A DNA stretch of 14,004 nt from TH1177 sp042138015. Lineage in GTDB: Archaea > Thermoproteota > Nitrososphaeria > Nitrososphaerales > Nitrososphaeraceae. The notes beneath the pieces were generated by a model. The model was not told the DNA's origin. It saw only the letters and a list, made by a program, of their open reading frames with translations, and ran no database searches. Made by a program: the position numbers and the translations under genes. The stretch lies in the NCBI GenBank assembly GCA_042138015.1, contig JBHIVA010000052.1, positions 1-14,004 on the forward strand, in the 5' to 3' direction. Positions 7,070 to 13,671 of the stretch are shown in pieces (position 1 is the first letter of the stretch; each line of letters begins with the position of its first letter).

Positions 7070-8534
7070 AAACATCTGCGTATAAAGCAAATTCATGAGG
7101 ATGTGGTCTCAAGGTGACCTCTCTATATTCCTGCATACCATGATCAATTATTCTCTCGATTAATTCATTATTAAAAATTGGCCTAAGAAATTCTCGGTCA
7201 GTCTCTAGCGATTCGGTTGCCTCGAGTAAACTGGATGGTAATTGTCTTATATTTAGCTCCTTTCTTCTTTTGGGAGTCATTTTAAATATATCTTCATCAA
7301 CTGGGTCTCCTATAGAGATCTTCTTTTTAATACCATCAATACCTGCTGCAACAATTGCAGAAAATGCTAGATAAGGATTACAAGAAGGATCAGGAGCTCT
7401 GAATTCAATTCTTTTCATATTAGAAAATTGTTCACCGCGAAAATGCCCGGGTATTCTAATAATTGCAGATCTATTTCCAGTACTCCAAGCTACATATACA
7501 GGTGCCTCATATCCAGGAACCAAACGCCTATAAGAGTTAGTAGTGGGAGCTACTATTGATGCTAAAGCAAATGAATGTTCCAAAATTCCGCCGCAGAAAT
7601 ATCTTGCAAGATCAGAAATTTCAGCATACTGATCGTTCTGATCAAAGAACAGATTTGTACCATTATTCCATAAGCTAGTATTAACATGTAAACCAGAACC
7701 ATTATCGAGAGCTAGTGGTTTAGGCATCATCGTTGCAATCATATTATGTTGTTTAGCTATATTTTTTATTATATACTTGTAACTCTGAACAGAATCTGCT
7801 GCATTTACCAATGTATCATATCTTATGTCTATTTCACATTGTCCAGCAGTGGCTACTTCATGATGATGGGCATCACATGCAATGCCAAAATTGTTACTAA
7901 GAATGTCTACACATTCATTACGGAAATTCATTAGAGTATCGCCTGGGGAGCCTGGTAAATAACCTTCCTTGAGATTTAATGTATATCCAAATCCATCTGA
8001 TGACCAAGGAGCTTCTCTCGAGATTATTTCATAACTTTGTCCACGGTATGGTGTTAGAGTATCTACCAAAAGTTTATCAAATACAAAAAACTCCACTTCT
8101 GGTCCCCAGTAAGATAATTCATAGCCATTATCCCTTACATACTTTTCAGCTTTCTTAGCTATACCTCGTGGATCTCTTGAAAATTGATCTCGTTTTGAAC
8201 CTCCGCTCAATATATCACAAATTAATCTGGCAGTAGGATATTCTCGGACCCAAGGAACAGTAGCAAAAGTAGAGGAATCAGGCCTTACTATCAAATCGGA
8301 TTCTTGTATTTCTGTAAAGCCACGTATGGATGATCCATCCACCTTTGGTAATCCACTCTCAAAATCTTCTTTCTTAAATATATTAGCTGGTATTGTAATA
8401 TGATGAAACCTTCCAAAAAGACTTGTAAATTGGAGATCAATGAATTTAATATTGTTATCTTTTAACATATGCATTACGTCATCTTGGGAAAATGTTTGTT
8501 GTTCTATCTTACCATCAATTATTTTATGCGGCAA
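7068..8534 (-). CDS. glnA: Glutamine synthetase, type I
   Basis: A 488-residue enzyme that makes glutamine from glutamate, ammonia and ATP, the main entry of ammonia into cell nitrogen. The N-terminal beta-grasp domain carries the DGSSIRGF loop at 67-73. The catalytic domain shows GPEVEFF at 144-150, HHHEVATAGQCEID at 223-236, DNGSGLHVN at 277-285, NRSAIIRIP at 354-362, and EFRAPDPSCNPYLA at 377-390. It ends EFALYADV, as class I enzymes do. The region equal to the E. coli adenylylation loop reads DIFKMT at 415-420, with phenylalanine (F417) where the modified tyrosine would be, so adenylylation is not expected. The predicted start is TTG (8532-8534). The gene stands alone, convergent with the pterin dehydratase gene and divergent from the GINS gene. 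Confidence 0.97.
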   Translation of the reverse strand: MPHKIIDGKIEQQTFSQDDVMHMLKDNNIKFIDLQFTSLFGRFHHITIPANIFKKEDFESGLPKVDGSSIRGFTEIQESDLIVRPDSSTFATVPWVREYPTARLICDILSGGSKRDQFSRDPRGIAKKAEKYVRDNGYELSYWGPEVEFFVFDKLLVDTLTPYRGQSYEIISREAPWSSDGFGYTLNLKEGYLPGSPGDTLMNFRNECVDILSNNFGIACDAHHHEVATAGQCEIDIRYDTLVNAADSVQSYKYIIKNIAKQHNMIATMMPKPLALDNGSGLHVNTSLWNNGTNLFFDQNDQYAEISDLARYFCGGILEHSFALASIVAPTTNSYRRLVPGYEAPVYVAWSTGNRSAIIRIPGHFRGEQFSNMKRIEFRAPDPSCNPYLAFSAIVAAGIDGIKKKISIGDPVDEDIFKMTPKRRKELNIRQLPSSLLEATESLETDREFLRPIFNNELIERIIDHGMQEYREVTLRPHPHEFALYADV

Positions 8535-8598
8535 TTTATCTCAATATTAAAATGGATCTTGTAATAAAGCTTTCAGAATTTAGATAACGAAAGAATTA

Positions 8599-8606
8599 TT
8601 TATAAA
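8599..8606 (+). promoter_or_regulatory. TATA box of the GINS gene
   Basis: TTTATAAA, preceded by CGAAAGAA, which could be a BRE. The centre is about 34 nt before the ATG at 8636, giving a predicted leader of only a few nucleotides. As the motif is nearly palindromic it could also support transcription toward glnA, though that start codon is 65 nt away. Confidence 0.45.
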
Positions 8607-8635
8607 TTATCATATTCTGGTGAATATGATATTTA

Positions 8636-9226
8636 ATGTCTTTTGATATAGAGGACGATGTAAGTTTAGAGTTAGCATATTCTATTCTTGTAAAAGAATT
8701 TCAGATTCCTAGTTTACAAGAAATTCCATATGATATATATCAACGATTTGCGAAAACAATTAATGACTTAAAATCAAACGAATATGAAAATAACGAAAAG
8801 AAGATAGTAGTAAAATTATTAGAAATGTTTTCGGATATTGCAACTCTCTTGCTACAAATAAGAATGGAAAAAGTTTACCATCTAGAAAAATCGAATAAAA
8901 GACAAGAAATAGATTACTCCAGAATAACTGATGAGGAAAAATACATTCTTGATGAAAAATATCGTGTGAAAAGAAGACTAGAAGAGGTAAGTTCTTTGAT
9001 CATTAATGGGAGGCCAAAGATTTTAGAAAAGATTTCAGAAACACTTAAACAAAAAAAAGTACTTATAAGATTTGTGAAACCAATTGAACAATTTGTAGGA
9101 GTTGATATGTCACATTATGGACCTTTTAATTCAGAAGACATCGCAAATTTACCTCTAGAGAATGCAGTCTCGCTAATAAATAACAATATAGCCACTGAAG
9201 TTTTTGTCAACTTTGATTATCAATAA
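8636..9226 (+). CDS. GINS complex subunit, Gins51 (Sld5/Psf1-like)
   Basis: A 196-residue subunit of the archaeal GINS complex, which joins MCM helicase and Cdc45/RecJ-type protein at the replication fork. The order is a long helical A domain (about residues 8-125) followed by the small beta-rich B domain (about 142-193). This A-then-B arrangement is that of Gins51 rather than Gins23. The B domain shows the family pattern: KVLIRFVKPIEQFVGVD, then YGPFNSEDIANLPLENA at 161-177 and IATEVF near 185-190. Sequence identity in the A domain is always low, so the call rests on the C-terminal block. It starts with ATG at 8636. A membrane protein gene follows after 49 nt on the same strand. Confidence 0.85.
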   Translation: MSFDIEDDVSLELAYSILVKEFQIPSLQEIPYDIYQRFAKTINDLKSNEYENNEKKIVVKLLEMFSDIATLLLQIRMEKVYHLEKSNKRQEIDYSRITDEEKYILDEKYRVKRRLEEVSSLIINGRPKILEKISETLKQKKVLIRFVKPIEQFVGVDMSHYGPFNSEDIANLPLENAVSLINNNIATEVFVNFDYQ

Positions 9227-9275
9227 GAGTAGATAAACAAATAAATGAAAATATCATTAAGAAGGATATAGAGAG

Positions 9276-9587
9276 TTGACACATAACGGAATAGAAATTG
9301 AACAATTCGTATTATTTACTATTTATCCAGCTTTAGCAATATTTGTAATTGCATTTATTTGGAGTAAGTTGAACCTAAAAAAATCATTTCAATATCTATT
9401 ACAAGCTATAACATGCATAGTGTTCGCGATATTATACTATATGTTTATACCAAATGGTGGGGCGCAAGGATTAGCAATAGTTTTAGTTTTATTTAGTTTT
9501 ATATTACTACTGATGGCTAGAAAACAGAAGATTGAACCAGAAGAGAATGACAAATCAGAAGTGTTCAAAAAGTTTTCTGTAAGATGA
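9276..9587 (+). CDS. Small membrane protein with three predicted helices
   Basis: I do not recognise a family. The 103-residue product has three hydrophobic segments, at about 10-30 (QFVLFTIYPALAIFVIAFIW), 39-58 (QYLLQAITCIVFAILYYMFI) and 64-83 (AQGLAIVLVLFSFILLLMA). A charged tail of about 20 residues follows. Positive residues between helices 1 and 2 (K33, K35, K36) and after helix 3 (R83, K84, K86) suggest both sides are cytoplasmic. The start is TTG at 9276, preceded by a purine-rich GGATATAGAGAG. It follows the GINS gene by 49 nt and may share its transcript, although a membrane role in replication would be speculation. Confidence 0.72.
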   Translation: MTHNGIEIEQFVLFTIYPALAIFVIAFIWSKLNLKKSFQYLLQAITCIVFAILYYMFIPNGGAQGLAIVLVLFSFILLLMARKQKIEPEENDKSEVFKKFSVR

Positions 9588-10033
9588 TTGAATTTCAGCT
9601 TACCTATAATTAGATCTATTGTAATAAATATTAGAATTGTAAGAATGAAAATGTTCTGTTTCTGATTTTTCCAATCTTAATTAATTCGAATGTACTATTC
9701 GTACAATATAGATATATACTTTTTTTAGACAGATTGGACTTTTGTAGATTGCTAAAAACATCAATTCATATTTGGTATCTATCATAAATTACGATTTGAT
9801 GATCTTATAATTTAATAATTTTAGTTCTATCTAATAATTTATTGACATCTAAAATGAAAGGGGATTTAGAGAAATTTAAAAGCAGTACCTTTGAATTATA
9901 GAAGAGTTAAAATAGATTTTTAATCCATCTTCAAGTGATTAATCAATCTATAAAAGCAAATATTTTTTCGAATTAGCATTTATTAACCATAATCTAAGAA
10001 AAATTTATTATACTTTAAAAAATTTAATCTTAT
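9588..10033. other. Non-coding stretch, 446 nt
   Basis: No gene or RNA was recognised. It holds two overlapping short inverted repeats: CGAAT/ATTCG at 9687-9701 and TGTAC/GTACA at 9691-9705. These could fold into alternative hairpins downstream of the membrane protein gene. The right end carries a TATA-like AATTTATTATA around 10002-10012, about 26 nt before the cysteine-rich mini-protein. Confidence 0.5.
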
Positions 10034-10216
10034 ATGTATTGTAACTGTAGATGCATGAGTTGCAAAAGTCCAGACTTAGACAATTCTGAATTTATTGCAC
10101 CAGATGGTTTCAATGAAGTCCATCATACATGCAAAGATTGTGGAACGCATTTCAATCATCTTGATGGAGATACTTACGATTCGTGTATAGAGTGCAATTT
10201 TATAAAAAAATCTTAG
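10034..10216 (+). CDS. Cysteine-rich small protein, probable double zinc site
   Basis: This 60-residue protein has eight cysteines and four histidines. C3, C5, C7 and C10 cluster at the N-terminus, C33 and C36 form a CKDCG knuckle, and C51 and C54 form a CIEC knuckle. H30, H31, H39 and H42 lie around the middle knuckle. The pattern suits one or two structural zinc ions. It resembles the many uncharacterised zinc-ribbon mini-proteins of Nitrososphaerota that may bind nucleic acid or protein; no function is claimed. It starts with ATG and has a TATA-like sequence about 26 nt upstream, which suggests a leaderless message. It stands apart from its neighbours by large gaps. Confidence 0.75.
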   Translation: MYCNCRCMSCKSPDLDNSEFIAPDGFNEVHHTCKDCGTHFNHLDGDTYDSCIECNFIKKS

Positions 10217-10224
10217 AAATTGAA

Positions 10225-10365
10225 TTATGATTTAAAACTATCAGTAAGTTTTTTATGATATATACTTAAGCATTGGTCTGGTTTTACAATAATTATTTTC
10301 TCTTTAGGGGTGATATTTTTGAGGGATTTTAGAAAATCATTACATATTTCACATAAATAAACCAT
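10225..10365 (-). CDS. Possible 46-residue CxxC protein
   Basis: A short reading on the minus strand runs from ATG (10363-10365) to TAA (10225-10227). The product begins MVYLCEICNDFLKSLKN and continues with KEKIIIVKPDQCL, then a charged tail. The CEIC knuckle with C32 could bind metal. The reading looks protein-like in composition and fills most of an otherwise empty interval. A TATA-like AATAATATATC lies about 28 nt before the start. A GGTGA motif sits right against the ATG, too close for an ordinary ribosome binding site. It is convergent with the eight-cysteine gene, ending 8 nt from that gene's stop. I recognise no family, and chance cannot be excluded at this length. Confidence 0.42.
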   Translation of the reverse strand: MVYLCEICNDFLKSLKNITPKEKIIIVKPDQCLSIYHKKLTDSFKS

Positions 10366-10446
10366 TTCACCATAATGTGTTTTTCATTGATATATTATTT
10401 GATCGATTAATTTCAAGATCAATACTTTAACTATTTTATTAACACT

Positions 10447-10454
10447 TAAAAGTA
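10447..10454 (+). promoter_or_regulatory. TATA-like element of rpl39e
   Basis: The stretch reads TAAAAGTA within CACTTAAAAGTAGG, centred roughly 27-29 nt before the rpl39e ATG. This spacing matches the other putative TATA boxes of the window and implies a leaderless or nearly leaderless transcript for rpl39e-rpl31e. Confidence 0.4.
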
Positions 10455-10476
10455 GGAAGAATATTTGTTAATTCAT

Positions 10477-10635
10477 ATGGCTGCCCGAAAAAACACATCT
10501 AGGAAGATAAGATTAATAAAAAAGATGAGGCAAAATAGACCGGTGCCAGCCTGGGTGATTATACGTACTCATAGACAAGTAAGATCCAATCCGAAAAGAA
10601 GATCGTGGAGAAGGTCTGATGTAAATATAGGATGA
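10477..10635 (+). CDS. rpl39e: 50S ribosomal protein L39e
   Basis: A 52-residue, very basic large-subunit protein that lines the peptide exit tunnel in archaea and eukaryotes. The reading runs from ATG at 10477 to TGA at 10633-10635. Family features are clear: MAARKNTSRKIRLIKK at the start, QNRPVPAWVIIRT in the middle, and NPKRRSWRRS near the end. Length matches the family, about 50 residues. Its stop codon overlaps an ATG (ATGA at 10632-10635), the usual coupling to rpl31e. However, the frame opened by that ATG does not lead into the conserved L31e sequence; see the next gene. Confidence 0.96.
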   Translation: MAARKNTSRKIRLIKKMRQNRPVPAWVIIRTHRQVRSNPKRRSWRRSDVNIG

Positions 10636-10954
10636 GAGTGAGAGGTGTTAAAGATTATCTAATCCTGATAGTGCAAATCATGTTTATACTATAAACCTTA
10701 GCAAGGCTTGGTTAACCCCTAAACATAAGAGAACTGATAGAGTAATAAACATGATAAAAGAATTTGCTAAACGACATATGAAAAATGAGAATATCAAAAT
10801 CGATCAGGAATTAAATCACCAGATATGGAAAAGAGGAAAAACAAACCCGCCGAGAAAGATCCGTATAAAAATGTCGATTGATGATAATATGGTTTTAGTT
10901 TCATCATATCAGGAATTGGTTAAAGAAAGTACAACCGAAAAGATGGATAAATAG
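10632..10954 (+). CDS. rpl31e: 50S ribosomal protein L31e, apparent frameshift near start
   Basis: A large-subunit protein that sits at the edge of the exit tunnel. The conserved family sequence begins at 10679 (HVYTINLSKAWLTPKHKR) and runs through IKEFAKRHM, NHQIWKRGKTNPPRKIRI to a stop at 10952-10954. Its frame is open from 10652 but holds no ATG, GTG or TTG before the ATG at 10751. Starting at 10751 would delete the first conserved 25 residues. An ATG at 10632, overlapping the rpl39e stop, opens another frame (MRVRGVKDYL...). A single extra base between about 10650 and 10661, for instance in the AAA run at 10650-10652, would join the two into a normal L31e. The cause is either a one-base loss (real or sequencing error) or unusual initiation. 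The interval given includes the shift. Confidence 0.85.
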
Positions 10955-11061
10955 ATCATATTCTTTACAAACTATTTAGAATATTATTTAATAAATTTGG
11001 AGGTAATATAAGGATAATTAACATAGTTTCAATGACCAATTGAAAAGTGTCAAGAAATTTA

Positions 11062-12513
11062 TCAATTTATCAAATCTGCTAATAAAGAGTATTTTGAATA
11101 ATTCGAAATTTTAACCTTCACGGTATCTCCTATCTCGATATGAGAGTCAACATCTTTTATAATTACAGATTTATAGGCATAATTTCTTCCTTGAAAATCT
11201 TTATTATTTATTTCGTTAATTAACAATTCACCCTTCCAATTTTTCCAGAGAGAATTTCTCTTTCTAGATATTGAACCACATACATTATGCAATATCTCAG
11301 ATCGATGTTTTATAATGTCTGATCTAACTTTTTTATATCTGGAAGCAGGTGTATCAGATCTCGAACTATATTTTGAAATATTTACAATATCTGGTTGGGT
11401 CATTTGAATTAAATCGATAGTTGAATTAAAATCATCTTCTGATTCCCCCGGAAAACCCACTATAATATCTGTAGCAATTGTTATCTCTGGAATTTCTCTT
11501 CTAAATTTTAAGACTATATCTTTAAAAGTATCTGCATCATGACCTCTAAACATTCGTTTTAATATTTTCTCACTACCACTTTGAACAGGAATATGCAGGA
11601 ATTTGTACATTTTCTCTGATTTTTTAAAGAGTTGTAATAATCCATCCGACAAGTCAGATAAATACATAGGATTCATCATTCCTACTCGAATTTTATGAGG
11701 TCCAGGTAAATATGAGCATCTTTCTAGTAATTCTACTAGATTTGAATTTATATCCCTTCCATAGCAACCATTATCAGTAGAGGTTAACCATATCTCTTTA
11801 CACCCTTCATTAACATCACTTTCTAGCTGTCTAATAATTGATCCATTGCGGTAACTTTTAAGCCAACCTTTTGCAATTTTTGTCTGACAAAAAGAACATT
11901 GACTTAAACATCCTGATGCTATTTCTATTATGCTAACAATCTTATTTATGCGAATACGTGGTAAGTTAACTTTTTCACTATTAGAATCATTTAGAAATAC
12001 ACCTCTTCTGCTAAGTTTTGCTAACGCAACTACATCTGATATTCTGCTTAATGAATTAGGACCGATGAGACTAGCTGTAGGATTTATTCGCTCTATTTTT
12101 TCTCTTTCCGTTTTAGGAAGACATCCTGCAACTACTAAAGGTTTCCCCCTATTAGTCAGATTATCTATTTGATGAAGAATTTTATGTTCTGTAGAATCTT
12201 TCACCGAACATGTTACTAAAATATTAAGATCGGATGTATTTTCTTCATCTACTATATTGTATCCTTGCTTTTCTAAGGCACCTCTTATGATTTCAGAATC
12301 TGCCATATTGGCGGAACATCCGTAAGCACGAACCCATATATTCTTTACATTACAACCACTTGATTGATTGCGATAAGGAGAATTGTTGCTAGAATGAGTA
12401 TTTTTATAAATATTTTTTTCGATTATAGCTGATTCATTTTTTTTCAAAATGGAAATTGTTTTTATAAGATTAGTGTTATCGATATCCAAATATACATGAT
12501 CCAAAAAATACAA
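11062..12513 (-). CDS. tRNA t6A37 methylthiotransferase (MtaB/CDKAL1 type)
   Basis: A 483-residue radical-SAM enzyme that turns t6A at position 37 of tRNA into ms2t6A, a step that helps decoding. The N-terminal UPF0004 domain starts near WVRAYGCSANMADSE (60-74) with cluster ligands C66, C102 and C131. The radical-SAM motif follows as GCLSQCSFC, with C202, C206 and C209. The VGFPGE segment is in the C-terminal half. A TRAM domain ends the protein (about 430-481, IGDTVKVKIS). Archaeal/eukaryotic type (MtaB or CDKAL1-like) fits better than bacterial MiaB. The start at TTG 12511-12513 gives about 58 residues before the first domain, more than most relatives have. A TATA-like CTATATTAA lies about 25 nt upstream and supports this start. 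Confidence 0.93.
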   Translation of the reverse strand: MYFLDHVYLDIDNTNLIKTISILKKNESAIIEKNIYKNTHSSNNSPYRNQSSGCNVKNIWVRAYGCSANMADSEIIRGALEKQGYNIVDEENTSDLNILVTCSVKDSTEHKILHQIDNLTNRGKPLVVAGCLPKTEREKIERINPTASLIGPNSLSRISDVVALAKLSRRGVFLNDSNSEKVNLPRIRINKIVSIIEIASGCLSQCSFCQTKIAKGWLKSYRNGSIIRQLESDVNEGCKEIWLTSTDNGCYGRDINSNLVELLERCSYLPGPHKIRVGMMNPMYLSDLSDGLLQLFKKSEKMYKFLHIPVQSGSEKILKRMFRGHDADTFKDIVLKFRREIPEITIATDIIVGFPGESEDDFNSTIDLIQMTQPDIVNISKYSSRSDTPASRYKKVRSDIIKHRSEILHNVCGSISRKRNSLWKNWKGELLINEINNKDFQGRNYAYKSVIIKDVDSHIEIGDTVKVKISNYSKYSLLADLIN

Positions 12514-12547
12514 TACACTATTTAACTATTAATATAGACAGCAGTAA

Positions 12548-13408
12548 TTATACATATTTTTCTTCCATTCGATTATATTTCGAAAGGTTTACGAATTCGT
12601 TAAATTCATTAAATGTAATCATTTTGTTTTTCAATCTTTTTGTCATACCAGTTTGTTTCAGTGAAACCAAAACGTTTCTTATTGCGTAAGTCGATGAATA
12701 TAATGCGGAGAGTGGAAATACCACCATTCTAAAACCTAATTTTTCTAATTCCATTGATGAAAGGTTTGGTGTCATTCCTTCTTCAATCATATTGGCTAAA
12801 AGAGGAGCGTTTATTTCTCTAGTAATTCTTTTCATTTCTCCTAAGGTTTTTGGTGCTTCTATAAAAATTACATCTGCACCAATTTTTTGATATTGTTTAC
12901 CTCTTTCTATTGCTTCATCCAAACCGTATTGAGCCAACGAATCTGTTCTTGCGACAATAATAAAGTCCTTACTTTTCCTCGCATCTATTGCAGCTTTTAA
13001 CTTTTGAATATATTCTTCCTTAGTTATTACTGATTTTCCTTTCATATGACCACATCGTTTTGGCCAAACTTGATCTTCAAGAAAAATACCACTGGCTCCT
13101 ATTCGTTCGAGATCATTGACCATCCTCCAAACATTTAGAGGATTACCATATCCTGTGTCTATGTCAACTAAAATAGGAATTTCTACAGAATTAATAATCC
13201 TCCTAGCATTGTCTATTGTTTCCCCTGCATTAAGGAATCCAAAATCAGGCATTCCAAGTAAAGAAGCTGATGTTCCGTATCCTGTCTGAAAGGCAGCACT
13301 AAATCCTACCTTCTCAGCTATTCGGGCACTTAATGCATCATACACCCCTGGTAGGACGATTATCTCTTTTTTAGTTTCAAGATGTTCTCTGATTGAGATT
13401 TTTTTCAA
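12548..13408 (-). CDS. Isocitrate lyase/PEP mutase family lyase (PrpB-like)
   Basis: A 286-residue TIM-barrel enzyme of the isocitrate lyase/phosphoenolpyruvate mutase superfamily. It has the DIDTGYGNP metal-binding segment at 82-90 (D82 and D84), an EDQ at 111-113, and the catalytic loop PKRCGH at 116-121 with C119, followed by GK. The conserved VARTDS comes near 153-158. The KRCGH loop is the feature of true C-C lyases, so 2-methylisocitrate lyase or an oxaloacetate decarboxylase-like activity is likelier than PEP mutase. No methylcitrate synthase or dehydratase gene is nearby, so the substrate stays open. The predicted start is TTG at 13406-13408. An ATG at 13417-13419 is out of frame across an eight-base A run. 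A TATA box lies about 29 nt upstream. Confidence 0.88.
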   Translation of the reverse strand: MKKISIREHLETKKEIIVLPGVYDALSARIAEKVGFSAAFQTGYGTSASLLGMPDFGFLNAGETIDNARRIINSVEIPILVDIDTGYGNPLNVWRMVNDLERIGASGIFLEDQVWPKRCGHMKGKSVITKEEYIQKLKAAIDARKSKDFIIVARTDSLAQYGLDEAIERGKQYQKIGADVIFIEAPKTLGEMKRITREINAPLLANMIEEGMTPNLSSMELEKLGFRMVVFPLSALYSSTYAIRNVLVSLKQTGMTKRLKNKMITFNEFNEFVNLSKYNRMEEKYV

Positions 13409-13431
13409 TTTTTTTTCATTTAATTGATTAA

Positions 13432-13441
13432 ATTATATAAA
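13432..13441 (-). promoter_or_regulatory. TATA box of the PrpB-like gene
   Basis: On the minus strand the sequence is TTTATATAAT, centred about 29 nt before the TTG start at 13408. This spacing supports the TTG rather than the ATG at 13417-13419, which would be only 18 nt away. Confidence 0.55.
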
Positions 13442-13509
13442 CGTATTAACATTAGAATTATGGAATAATAACAAATAAATATTGATAATTCTCCTAAAAA
13501 TTTGTAGAA

Positions 13510-13671
13510 TCAGTTTTCATGCTTCTCATAGATTTCGTAATTAGTTTCTGAATATTTGGAAACTCCGATGTTGCAATTTTTACATGTATAAAATTTTATT
13601 GGAGGGTCATGACTGATAGAACCATTTATCCAGATCATCATCGTATCACAAATAGGGCATTTCATAGTCAT
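13510..13671 (-). CDS. Small zinc-ribbon protein, 53 residues
   Basis: Read from the minus strand between ATG at 13669-13671 and TGA at 13510-13512. The product is MTMKCPICDTMMIWINGSI, then DPPIKFYTCKNCNIGVSKY and a charged tail. Four cysteines (C5, C8, C30, C33) in two CxxC knuckles 21 residues apart form a classic zinc ribbon. Such proteins often bind nucleic acid or partner proteins; the function here is unknown. A second ATG at 13663-13665 would give 51 residues. A TATA-like TTTTTAAA at 13699-13706 favours the first start, with a leader of about five nucleotides. It is on the same strand as the PrpB-like gene, whose start is 102 nt downstream and has its own TATA box. Confidence 0.72.
   Translation of the reverse strand: MTMKCPICDTMMIWINGSISHDPPIKFYTCKNCNIGVSKYSETNYEIYEKHEN

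Noticed and set aside
7746..7934. 62-residue plus-strand reading
   Set aside because: It is antisense to the catalytic domain of glutamine synthetase.
10650..10661. Programmed -1 frameshift site in rpl31e
   Set aside because: Slipping back from AAA would pair with TAA, and no X-XXY-YYZ heptamer is present; a DNA-level indel or unusual initiation explains it better.
10751..10954. ATG at 10751 as the true start of L31e
   Set aside because: Conserved L31e residues continue in the same frame upstream to 10679, so this start would give a truncated protein.
10955..11061. Search for aIF6, which often follows rpl39e-rpl31e in archaea
   Set aside because: Only 107 nt separate L31e from the convergent methylthiotransferase gene and nothing in them encodes aIF6.
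11930..12172. 80-residue plus-strand reading
   Set aside because: It is antisense to the radical-SAM core of the methylthiotransferase.
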